Below are positions 12,410 to 22,729 of a stretch of 64,000 nucleotides of DNA, piece by piece. The stretch covers positions 58,745,251 through 58,809,250 of the forward strand of contig CM056994.1 of the NCBI GenBank assembly GCA_029891345.1, read 5' to 3'. Origin of the DNA: Dryococelus australis. Lineage: Eukaryota > Arthropoda > Insecta > Phasmatodea > Phasmatidae. Position numbers and translations under genes: made by a program. Under the pieces are notes generated by a model, which saw nothing but the letters and a program-made list of their open reading frames with translations, did not search any database and had not been told where the DNA came from. Numbering within the stretch: position 1 is the first letter of the stretch; the number at the start of each line of letters is the position of its first letter.

Positions 12410-12428
12410 TATATATATATATATATAT
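12410..12428. repeat. (AT)n microsatellite
   Basis: A short run of alternating A and T, 19 bases, just after the right LTR candidate of element B. Confidence 0.9.
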
Positions 12429-12609
12429 GCACCTACAGGAAGCAAAACAAATTATATTATTACAGAGGTGACTCATAGTGGAAGATAAGTAATCATGAAT
12501 TCACAACTGTGACAGTGTCAAACATTAAATAATTAGCACAATTAGCATCATTATAATATACATGCATAGTAGTATCACATGTATTACTTTTAAATTAATA
12601 CATATTCAA

Positions 12610-13950
12610 TTTGTCAAATTAGACTAGTCAGCCAAAAGTGAGCAGTCCCATTCTGCGCCTACAGGTCCCTGATAATAGATGCACGAGGACATTCAATAGA
12701 CATGTATAAACCACTGCACCATAACTCGCGAGCGTGTGTAAGAGGGGCTCCGGCGGTATCCTGATGCTGTGAGGTTGGGTTATTTGGTAAGGGGGGAAGG
12801 GTGGGGGTCCAAGTGGTCTCTGACCCCTGGCACTCCCCAGCAAGACGCCACCATGACAAACGCCGCCACCCTGCAGCAAATGGCCTAACGAACGAGGACG
12901 TTCGGTTTTTGTGGAAACAGGGGGCCATGTTTCGGGCAAGGCCTGGGGAGCCTGGCAAGTAGAGTCCGAAGGAAGCGAGTTGCCGAGGCAGGCACCGTCC
13001 AGTGTTTGGTAAACAGCGTGGCATGAAGGAAAAGGCCAGGGGCACTCCACAGTATATATACGGGACACACACGTGCCCTTACGCCCCCCCCCCTCAAAAA
13101 AACACCATCACCCAAGACTGTTCAGAGAATGCATCCAGGCCGTGAGAAGAATGCTGCAGAACTGCGCCTAGGGTCAACAACAGTCGAGGGCCGCACAATG
13201 TCGACACGAGGCCGGCGGGGAGCCCAATCGCCCGTGAGCCGAGCAGAGCGACTCCACCAGCAAACCACAGTGGTAAGCATAAGACAGTGTAGGCACAAAG
13301 GGGACCGTCAAGCTAGGCTAGCATGTCGGAGATTATAGCAACAGAAATTTTTAACTTAGAGTTCAACATATATAGAAAATAGAGAGTTGTAGTCGATAGA
13401 GTTGAGAGATTACTAAGAGACTAGAGAAAAGAACTGAACCCGATTAGATGAACTGTAGCTTTTGATTATTTGGCGAATTCATGTAAAGATAGCTTGTTAA
13501 TAAAAGGAGTGATTTGTTATGTCTTAATTAGGTCTTTCATTTTAATTTGTGTTACACTGCACCCTTGTTAATTTGTCTGGACGTTCCTGAGAGTCAGGAC
13601 GAATCAGAACAATATCCTACGAACTTTGGTGATGATATTTTGCATTTCCATATGAGCTTGAATCCGACACAAGCGGGGATCCGTGTCTTACAGAAATTTG
13701 GTCCCGACACTCTGGCACACATTTTCTAGTGTACACCATAAAAAAAAAATCAGAAACTAATAACATTTATTCAAACAAACTTAACCTCAATCGCCACTTG
13801 TAAAAACATTGCCACTACCATTTGCAAAAAAAAAAAAAAAAAAAATTAAATCACGCATGCAAATATCCACATTCCAAGCGCAATATCAGCGCTCCAAGCG
13901 GCTGTGTCACAAACTATCTTGGTGGTCGACCTAGCTCCATACGAGATAAC
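12610..13950. other. Unassigned, locally GC-rich sequence
   Basis: Overlapping open frames exist on the minus strand at 12,628-13,115 (up to 146 codons) and one on the plus strand at 13,129-13,338. Their composition (Pro, Arg, Gly rich; mutually overlapping in three frames) suggests low stop density from higher GC rather than coding. A C-run at 13,084-13,092 and A-runs at 13,740 and 13,825-13,843 are present. No family recognised. Confidence 0.5.
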
Positions 13951-14451
13951 AGTCCAAGTAGCAAAAGTCAGTTGGCCCACTTGTGCAAATCTGCTTGTAC
14001 ACGAGCGGCCCACCTACGGTTTCCATAAACAGTTAACAATCAGTCGACCACTGTAATGCACCCGGAGATGCTGGAGTCCCACGTGATGCCTATTGCAGTG
14101 TGCCACATCTGGGACACTGTTCAGATAACGTCCATGTAGCAAAATAGCCTCTGCGTAACCAACTGCACCCCAAACATGTGAGCACCATCAGTGGGCCAAG
14201 CGTGGCAGCAGTGTGGCCCACTGGCTTTCTGCTTCTGGCCTGCCGTAAGTAAATCACATGTCGTCAGCCAACTGTTGGCAAGCCACTTGTGGCCCAGCTA
14301 TTGCCCACTTGTGGCCCACATAGAAGCAGCTTGCCATGCATTTTCAAAGCTAAAATATAATTATGTTTTACCCCAAGTAATATTGATTAATTTACCATAT
14401 TCATATATGTTATCTTTAGCATTTTTTCACAGTCATTAAATATATTTCGAA

Positions 14452-14520
14452 GAACCTGGAATCGAACTCACAAACCCTTCGTTCACAGTCTAGAATGCTA
14501 GTAACTACTATACCGTGTAT
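14452..14520 (-). repeat. tRNA-derived SINE head (minus strand)
   Basis: Read on the minus strand, this has a perfect B-box-like GTTCGATTCC (complement at 14,458-14,467) and an A-box-like stretch around GTATAGTAGTTACTAG about 35 bases upstream, the spacing expected for an RNA polymerase III internal promoter. The stem pairings of a functional tRNA cloverleaf are not clear, so a SINE head or tRNA pseudogene is more likely than a real tRNA. Confidence 0.45.
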
Positions 14521-14810
14521 TGATCTAAATAGTTTCTACATGTATAAATGCACATTATTACCTTTGATATATACACAATTAATTTTAGTAATAAAAGTCT
14601 ATACTGGAATTTCTGTGTTTAGTTTAAAAGACTAGATATTTTAGTTTCGGGTTACTTTCAGGTAGAATTTAAAATGCGAAATAACGAATTATTTTATGTG
14701 TTATGTTATGCAGGTTTTCAGTCTAAAAACGATTTTTTTTCCTATTTATTGCAATGCCACATATTATCTTTACTTCATATATGTGTGAGAAAGAAAAAAT
14801 AAAGTGAATT

Positions 14811-17000
14811 AATTGTACTCTTTGGCAAATATAACCAACAATTCTCTACATACTCTAAGATGCCTATGGGTGTTTCACAGATATTTGCTTGACATACTGC
14901 GCCTCCAAAGGTGCTGTGTAGTGTTCGTGTCCCACCTGGGAGCAGGTGTAGAACAGTAACTGATAGTGTTGCTCGGCGCTACGTTCGGAGAGCGAACGAT
15001 GATGAATGAGGTCGTACAGCCGACGGCCTGTGGCTACTCTGGATACACGGTCAATTTGAAAGAGAGTTAATTTAATTGCCAATTAAATTAAGTTGATTTA
15101 AAAAAATTTCCGTTTCTAAGGGACGAAGTTGTCGGCCACTTCGAATGCCGATATTACCACTGAATTTACTCTGCTTAAGGGAGGCAGGATCCGTAAATGC
15201 AAAACATATACACTGAAATACACTAAAAATGATGCTGCTATTGGGGGTCAGTACCCGATGAACTCAGGAGAGTAAAAGCAATAAAACACGTCGGTCAATG
15301 TACGACAGTTTTATTGCTGAAAATGTACGCTACTGTAAAATAAGGCGATGGCCTTATGGCGATTAATAGTGAAGAACGCGTCCGATGCGTGAAGTCCTGG
15401 AATGTTACCTCAGGATGCAGGAAGTTCTCGCCTCGGATATAATAAAAGTAATTAAACGTTCTTGAACTAATTTGAACTATTGCGGTGAAAATATGCAGCC
15501 TAAATTGAAGTGCCGATGGGGGTACGTGGGAGTTTACCGCCTGTCCTGCCGACTGTCAGAGTGCTGAATTCTGACTGAGGAACATGGCCGCGGCCTCGCC
15601 GAACGTCCGGCGAGGCCCACACCAAATGCGAACATGAAAAAACATAACTTCATAATTATCATGTTTAAAGAAACTAGCACTGTACATAATTATGAACAAT
15701 GAACCAAAACACGTTGGTGACACCCGTGAATGCCGGAGCCCCAGATATGGCTAAGAATGTGGCGTCATGACTATGTCACCGCACTTGAAGGGTGATATTA
15801 AATGAGATGATGCCCTATGTGGCTGATTCTCAATGTACGCTGTCATAAATAATAAATGAATGTCAGCGTATGTAGTTATGGCGAAAATTACCAAAAAGCG
15901 TAAGGATATGACGACACACGCATCTCATGATTAGGGGCGGAGCTATGCCCTGTCCTCTATGACATTTAACCAACTCTCTATGATAAAGCGGGCCGCTTCC
16001 CTAGTTAAGTATGGTGCAATCATTGCTAAAAATGACTGTAATTGCTCTAATATACTAATGCTGCTAGGGAGACGCTCGCCACTTTGCACTTCTTCTGGAA
16101 ATATTATTCCTCATCTTTTGATACATCTTGGAACCACGTCGCACTGCGGATTCGGCCACGAGGCCCTCTGACATCGCGCACATTGAAAAGCTTTGGGATA
16201 AAGCAGCGCCGTTTACCCCAGTGTTTCCTCTAATGGCTGTTGCGTCTAATGGTTGTGACTTTATGGGACACACTCATTTAGGACACACATAAATTGATCA
16301 CGAGAGCTACCTCTTGTGATGAATATAAAATATTATGGTCCGCGGCCACGAGTTGCAGGGCGGCAAGAAAAGTGTAAATGCCATTCTTGTCGACCTGCAC
16401 TGATCTGGACAGCGACCTAATAACGATCGGTCGAGTGTTGCTGTGTGGTTGATGCGTCTGTGGTAGCACAAAGAAGCACAAGGTATACATGGACGTCAGG
16501 AACACGTCATGCTTGTGCTCCATATATGAAATTCCGTTAGTCATTTTGTGTTAAATGGCCCACCATTTGCAACGTGATGGTGCCCAACTATCAGAAATGA
16601 ACCATTCTACCACGCGAGTGCTTTATGCACAAACATAATCTTATAATCATACTCTTTGGCATATATCAGTCACACATTATTTACATGATCTAAGATGCCT
16701 GTGGGTGTTTCACTGATGTTTGCTTGTGGACCACATATGAAATTCTGTCAGTCATTTTGTGATAAGTGGCCCATAATTAGCCACATGTTGATGCCTATCT
16801 ATCAGAATTGAACCTGTCTACCACATGAGATTATATGGAAAAAATGATCTTATTTTCATACTCTTTGGCATACATCAGCCAAATGTTTTTCTTCTGTTCT
16901 AAGATGCTAGTGGGTGATTCACTGAAGTTAACTTGTGGGCCATACATTAAATTCTGTCAATTAATTAGTGTTTAATGGCCCACATCAAAAATACTTCCCA
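14811..17000. repeat. Tandem repeat, ~209-bp period
   Basis: The anchor CTCTTTGGCA/CTCTTTGGCT-like motif followed by TAAGATGCYTRTGGGTG occurs at 14,818, 16,652 and 16,861. The last two are 209 bases apart. The first two are 1,834 apart, which becomes 210 once the 1,624 bases of the inserted LTR plus duplication are removed. Each unit also carries a ATGAAATTCYGTYAGTCATTTTGTG-like segment and a GGCCCAY segment. Confidence 0.75.
14890..16509. mobile_element. Solo LTR-like insertion with TGCT target duplication
   Basis: The sequence begins TGAC and ends GTCA, the TG...CA form of LTRs, and is flanked by TGCT at 14,886-14,889 and again at 16,510-16,513. The flanking tandem repeat reads continuously across the site when the insertion is removed. 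Parts (about 15,160-15,330) resemble 18,960-19,110 near gag H, sharing TTACTCTG, a GGCAGGAYC/GGACAGGACC run and AATAAAA-type signals. No gag or pol is found inside, so a solo LTR left by recombination is the simplest reading. Confidence 0.65.
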
Positions 17001-17139
17001 AGCAAATACAGTCACTATTGTTCACGTGGTCTTATTGTGTACCACATAAGAAAACACAGTCATTTGGGCGAACATGTACCACCTGTGCCAACAGTTGGCC
17101 AACTGTTATCTGCTTGTTGTTTGCTACTTGGGAGGCCAT

Positions 17140-18860
17140 GAAGGCGACCAAAAAAGGCCCATCACAGCACCCTTAAAATAAAATAAAATTTAAAAACTGC
17201 TTCAAAATGTACATTAAAAATGGGCACATCTTGGAGGCAGTGCGAGGACCCAAGCACAGCTTCGGTGATTAAAAAAAGAGATGAGCACAACATGAAATCT
17301 ACTCCCACAAGTGAGTCGTGGAAACACCAGCAAAATCAATTTACCTTGAAAGAGAAATTGGGCCATGGACAAAGCTAAAAACTACACATTAAAACAGCAG
17401 AACACACAGCAAGCAAGAATTCTGTTTCGCCGAAACATAAATTAAGGCAGGCAACCAAATCAGAATTTAGAAAAATACTAACTGCAAGCCCTCAAACAAG
17501 AGAAAACTACGCAGCACAATTATTAAAACACACTAAGCAAGCCCTAAAACAAATTGCCATGACCACGACTCACCATTTAACGTAACTCTATACTCGGCCG
17601 CTCAAGCACTGACACACATAAAAACTGCTTCATTACACCAACGTCGCATGGACGCTTAAGGGGGAGTGTTAAATAAGTGGCGAGTTCTATTTTCTACGAT
17701 TATATGTTTATACGTTGTTGAAGTCGACTACAATAGATATTCATATGCGCCGCCATCTTAAATGCAAACAACTCGTTGCAAGGCAGTTTCTATGGAAGAA
17801 GTACAGCGAAATGGCTATTATTCAACTTGCGTCGTTAAATTTGTATGTCCAAGCGTGAATCTGTAATTATTTGTTATACTTTAATAACACATATTTTAAT
17901 TATTTGTTGCATCTTCCCAGAGAATTAATTTTAACTCCAAAGCTGCAGTCTCAAATTCGTGTACCTATCCTGTACTTATGAGGGTTGCCACACAAAAATA
18001 ATGTGGGAGAACAACATTATTAATAGTAAAATTATTGCACTTGTTTCATAATAGGCAGTACCTGTAGGTATGAACACTTATTTGTCTAGTTTTGTATATG
18101 AGTTATTCAATTTGTATATAAAATGCAAATTCATTTGCCTTATTGCCACCAAAGTCCTAAAGGTTTGTACTATGCTTAATAAAATTAACAGTAACTAAGA
18201 ACTTACTATATCCCTATAGAAATACATAAAGTAACAAAATTTCTGTTTAATTAAAACTGCCTTAATTTTCTAAACTGTGTCGTTTAACCCCATTAATTTC
18301 GTGAATACCTGACTTAACCTAACTTCATGTTAGGTGAATCAAAGGTGCTGGTGTGCTGCTGTACTATCACACTTTGCACAAAGTACAATAAGAATTAACA
18401 GGATTAAAATACAGTCATTAAACTGTATGAAAATAAGATCTAATTCTGCGAGACCTTATTGTCCATATGCCGACGCACGATAGCGCATTTGGTCAGACAC
18501 CCTTTGCGATTCACCTATAGTGAAATAATTTTTAGTTAAGTTAGATATTATTAGATATAACACAGTTAAATAACACAATTTAACTAGTCATTTGCTCCCA
18601 TTATTAATTATTGTTCTTTTTCCGCAAAGTGTTAATAAAAACTGCACACATACTCCTTGTAATCACCTATCAATAAGTTAGGATTAGCTTGGTTAAGTGA
18701 CATGTTCGGACTGCTCAGGGATGCTGTATTCGTCCCGCCTGACTTTTCAGACAGGGCAAAGTGGCTGTTGTGCCCGGCACCAGCTCTAGGTAGAGCAAAT
18801 GGTGGTCGTCGGACGACGGCCCATGTGGATCCCTGGCGTCTCCGTCGATGCTGATGTTGT
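17140..18860. other. No recognisable gene
   Basis: AT-rich sequence without coding signal. A minus-strand open frame at 18,632-18,877 has no recognisable motif. No tandem or inverted structure stands out beyond short A/T runs. Confidence 0.6.
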
Positions 18861-18869
18861 GGAGTCGTT

Positions 18870-19760
18870 GTGCTCACTTACCTATACAGAAGTTAAGCTG
18901 GCAGTCTGTACTACCACGAGAGTGTAGGGTGTAGACAGAACTTTTATTCACACAGAAGTTACTCTGTCAAGGGGACAGGACCTCTTAATGCATAAACAAA
19001 CTCGAAAACACTGCAGTTAATTACTTCGGGCTTAAGGATGCCGTGACCTAAGTTAACTCCAGGGTAAAAACACAATAAAATGCTGGAGTGCCTCACATTA
19101 GTTTTATTTAAGCTTGTTACTTACAATCCTGAAGTCATTGATGCTATTGATGCGATCTCGGCACTCCAGGGCCTGCCGATAGCCCATTACGAAAAACAGC
19201 CTTAGCCTATAAATGAATTAGGTTGAAAAGTTACATACCCATGCTGGATAAGTTAGCAGTTCCGACACTCGGTATTGCACAAAATGAGAAAAGTTCCAGT
19301 CACTTATGTTAACTATTCCATGTTGAAATGAATTGCAACCGGAAATGTTGTATACCGAGGGCAGGTCGCAAAGAATTCCTCTCACGCTACCGTCGTCTCA
19401 GAGTGCCAAGTCAAAGATACCAGCATGGCCACTGCAGCGGCGCCAAGCGCCCGCGCCAGTGTCAAATAGCTATCTGAAAGAAATGAAAGTGCGTGCCCTC
19501 TTAAACTAACATGACATATGCCAAACACTCAATATTACTTATGCGGGGGGAATGTCACTGTACTTACACAATTAATATCACTTGGATATGCTGTGTTAAA
19601 CAGTCTGCTGCAAATAACTTTCATGTACTATAAAACATTGCATAAAACATAATATAAAAGTACTATCCTGAGTTCTTAAGACAAACAGAAACACGACGGA
19701 CCAGCAGGGACACATCCTCTGTGCAACATGCAAATAAACACTTTTCAGGCATCGGTAAAT
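18870..19760. repeat. LTR-like region upstream of gag H
   Basis: Similarity to the solo LTR at 14,890-16,509 is visible in blocks: TTACTCTG near 18,969, GACAGGACC, TTAATGCATAAAC, an AATAAAATGCTGGAG stretch near 19,073, and a later TCAGAGTGCC...CATGGCC block near 19,398. It lies immediately 5' of a gag frame, fitting a 5' LTR. Boundaries and orientation are not certain. Confidence 0.45.
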
Positions 19761-20040
19761 AATGGACGAGTTGCTAATAGGACATTGCCAGTCACTGCGA
19801 CATTGTCACCAGGACAACTGTCGACCGTGAAACCAAGAAACCATTGGGACGTGAAACATGCATTCGACTCACTCACTGGCAATGCCTGACTGGGCGATAC
19901 ATAGAGAACCAAATGGTAGGGAGGTTCCGGAGCTGGCAGTGTACCTTGGATTCACAACTAGCTAGGTCAGAAGTGGGAGCGGAATTGGCCAGTGTGCATC
20001 ACAGGCCACTGGCCTATTTCCAACCCAACTGTCGATAAGA

Positions 20041-20925
20041 TTCGAAGCAACTCGAACTGTACCACTACGACCTACGAGTTTCGCATGGCCTCCGCCGTCC
20101 AGCAGTACCACACTAGAAATTATGACTGCAATAACAAGAGCCGTCGAAACAGGCACAAATCCTGCCTGTTTCCAGTGCCTACCCACATTTGCGGGCTTAG
20201 CCAACGAAGATCCACAGGCCTTCCTCAACAATTGCACAGCTTGGCTAGAGAGGTACATGATGTGCCAGCAGGAAATGCCGAATTGTGTAGGAGCACAGCT
20301 AGTAGGGAAAGTGAGCAATTGGTGGTGGACAGTCAGCCAGTGCACCATAGAGTAGTTGGAATTCGTGAGCAGCATTCAGAGTCGTTTTGCAAATTTGTAC
20401 TCTTTATTACAGGCACAGGGTAGAGCAGTGCTAGAACTTCAAAAGCCAGGAGAGACCCTAACGGTCTTTGCGACCAAAAAGATAATTATAATCAGGAACT
20501 TACACCCCAACATGAGCAAGAAGGAAATCGTTGAGGCGGTAGCTTCTATGGTTCGGGCGGAAAACCGGCTAGCAATAGCGCTGCTCATTCATAGCAATAC
20601 CGAGAACTTTATGCTCTCTGCAGCATCGTTGGATCAAGCAAGCCGGGAGCATGGTACAAGGGAAGGAGACAGGTTATTCTTGGGCCTCAGAAAAAAACAG
20701 AGCAGGGAGAGAGAGCAGAAGCACAACCAGCTGGACACAGCGAAAGGGACGCAACCAGCGGAAAGTCAGCGAAGGTTCTCAGAACCGAAATCAGTAGGGG
20801 TGACTGAAACAAACTCGGGCTTGGCAAGAGGATAGAAATCACCTCCCTATGTGTGCATATACTGCAAAGGGGAAGGAAAAATGCACTGGGACAATCAGTG
20901 CCCCAAGTGCAACACAAGAGGGTGA
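20041..20925 (+). pseudogene. LTR-retrotransposon gag remnant (element H)
   Basis: Two joined frames give a Retrotrans_gag-like protein: FAGLANEDPQAFLNNC, then LVGKVSNWWWTVSQC (tryptophan-rich core, frame 20,122-20,355), a stop, then an open 159-codon frame at 20,356-20,835 with PGETLTVFATKK and PNMSKKEIVEAV. Next comes a degenerate zinc knuckle, CIYCKGEGKMHWDNQC (CX2CX6HX4C, two residues longer than usual) at about 20,850-20,900, after another stop. Gag would form the particle and bind RNA. No protease or pol follows: the element is cut at about 21,130 where Polinton-like sequence begins. Confidence 0.8.
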
Positions 20926-21479
20926 AACAAAACCCGTCGATGGTAAACGACCCGTCGGATTTGGCCAGCTGGAAATTCACTACCCCAGGGCGAACAGCTA
21001 GGAGGTAACATTGCCGCCACAACAAGTCGGGCAGACAGATATAACCCCTCAACAAATCATCATTCAACAAATAAATCTGCAAAATAATGAAATTATTAGA
21101 ATAGCAGTCCACATCAAACATCATAAAGATTTAGAATTAGACGCGAAGCTGATAAAATTTTAAAAAAGAAGCTAATTAAATTATGTTAGATAAAAATACT
21201 CCAACTGGTGAAAAAAAATTGCTTCTGCTGCTGTTACTTTAACTATATTCACAAATAGAAAATTGGTATGGGGGATTAAAATCTTTTAATAATTAATTAT
21301 ATATATTTTACTTATAAACGAATATAAATATAACATTCGATATACCCATTGGTCAATTAAGAGCTTTGGGCATACATAAAATTTATAGAAAAAACAAAAA
21401 AATTTAAAGAGGGAAAAGCTTTCAAATTAACTTTATCAATACCAACAATCAAAAAGTTATTAAAAGAAAAAAACAGGAA

Positions 21480-21690
21480 AAGGTTTACATCATGGAGGAT
21501 TCTTACAATGTTTATTTCCAGCTTTAGGTGCACTTGGAGCTTTAGCTGGAGGAGCTACTGCAACTTACACTTCTGATGAACAAACTAGAAAAAATAAAAA
21601 AGAATTAGAAGAACAACAGAGACAAAATTTAGCAATGAAAAATAAATCAGGAAGTGGTTTAGTTGCAAAAAAGAAGGGGGAGACAAAAAA
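21480..21690 (+). pseudogene. Polinton small hydrophobic virion-like protein (PX/pVI-like)
   Basis: Across a frameshift, the translation has FPALGALGALAGGATATY, a glycine/alanine-rich hydrophobic segment, followed by a charged KKELEEQQRQN helix and a GSGLVAKKKG basic tail. Similar short proteins precede the protease in Polintons and adintovirus-like elements, and the membrane-active segment recalls adenovirus minor virion proteins. I assign it by arrangement (directly before the protease) and composition, not by catalytic motif. Confidence 0.5.
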
Positions 21691-21699
21691 ACGAATATA

Positions 21700-22030
21700 T
21701 CCCCATTACCTAATATTGATATTGAAAAATATGAAAAATTATTTAATATTAAAAATTTCAGAAGTGTTTATAAAATTGATGAATTACCAAAAATAATGCA
21801 CAAAAATGAGTGTGCTGTGGTTAATTTCGACATCTCAACAAATTCTGGTACACATTGGGTTTATTATTTATTAGAAAACAATTAGGTTTACTATTCTGAT
21901 TTTTCTTGGAGGCAATATTCCTACTAATTTTACTAATTACTTTAGAAATGGAATTGTTTATTACAATGATGATGACTTCAGAGTTTTGATTCAATTATTT
22001 GTGGACATCTATGTTTAATCCTATTATATA
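21700..22030 (+). pseudogene. adenain-like cysteine protease (Polinton PRO)
   Basis: Reads LPNIDIEKYEKLFNIKNF, DELPK, KNECAVVNFD, then GTHWVYY with the catalytic His, a stop, YYSDFS with the expected acidic residue, and after frameshifts an ICGHLCL segment (TGT at 22,000-22,002) with the catalytic Cys. The order His, Asp/Glu, Cys is that of the adenovirus maturation protease family carried by Polintons, which cleaves capsid precursors. At least one stop and two shifts make it inactive. Confidence 0.85.
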
Positions 22031-22710
22031 TATTTTCGTAAGATTTTAAGTTTAATGAAATAATTTCTATGTTATTAAATATTAATATATTTGGAGAACC
22101 ATTAATCAAATCTTTGAATAAAATTTTTGACACTAGTGCTTATGCCTTAAAAACATATGTAGTTTCACAATGCAATTCGAGTGTTACTGATTTACAAAGT
22201 AAAGTAAGCACTTGCTTTGATGATACAAAATCTTATGTTTCTTTCTTAGGGCACAGAGTTGTTAATATATTTGATCCTAGAGACAATAAAGATGCAGTCA
22301 ATAAAATATTTTTTTTAGGAAACAAATATCTGATTATGCTTTAAAAGAAGATCTACATTTACGATAGAGTAACACTATTGCTGATTATTTAAAACAATTA
22401 AATAATGCAAAACAGGCATTAAAAAGATGTAGATTCAAAATACAATACTATTGTTTCTGATTAACCATTAAAAACATGTGTAGATTCAAAATACAATATT
22501 ATTGTTTCTGCTTTACGAGATTAATTGAGTAAAGTTTTTGTTTATACAACATATTATGTTTCTATTCAAAATCGTAGAATTAATATTATGGCTGATCTTA
22601 TAAATGGAAAAGATGCAATCAATAAAATATATTTAGATAAAGAAATAGCTGATAAATTACAAAGTTTAAACCAATCAGTTTTCAATTATTGTGATACACT
22701 TTAAGGCAGG
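22030..22710 (+). pseudogene. Polinton-associated repeat-containing ORF of unknown function
   Basis: Broken frames from about 22,030 contain two similar blocks: DNKDAVNKIFF (frame 22,069-22,344) and GKDAINKIYLDKEIADKLQ (about 22,606-22,665), each followed by a helical segment. A 51-bp direct duplication (22,428-22,459 and 22,479-22,510) adds 17 codons in phase. The repeated amphipathic pattern suggests a coiled-coil or fibre-like structural protein, but I recognise no named family. It follows PRO closely on the same strand. Confidence 0.4.
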
Positions 22711-22729
22711 GTGTCTCAATTAATACAAT

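Larger units (their letters stand above)
13953..17131. repeat. Candidate TIR-bounded repeat element with internal tandem array
   Basis: CCAAGTAGCAAA at 13,953-13,964 is matched perfectly in inverse by TTTGCTACTTGG at 17,120-17,131. Variants of a TGGCCCACTTGTG/GTTGGCC motif occur near both ends (13,972; 14,210-14,330; 17,080-17,110). Between them lie a ~209-bp tandem repeat and a 1,620-bp insertion. Without the insertion the unit would be about 1.55 kb. I see no coding capacity and no clear target duplication outside the inverted ends, so it may be a nonautonomous DNA transposon or a satellite-like block. Confidence 0.4.

Noticed and set aside
12628-13115. Overlapping minus-strand frames up to 146 codons
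   Set aside because: Three frames overlap in a GC-rich patch, none shows a domain, and composition is Pro/Arg/Gly-rich as expected from low stop density.
14452-14520. A functional tRNA gene
   Set aside because: A and B box-like sequences are present but the acceptor and anticodon stems do not pair clearly, so a SINE head or pseudogene fits better.
19962-20375. 137-codon minus-strand frame
   Set aside because: Opposite gag H; no motif on the minus strand.
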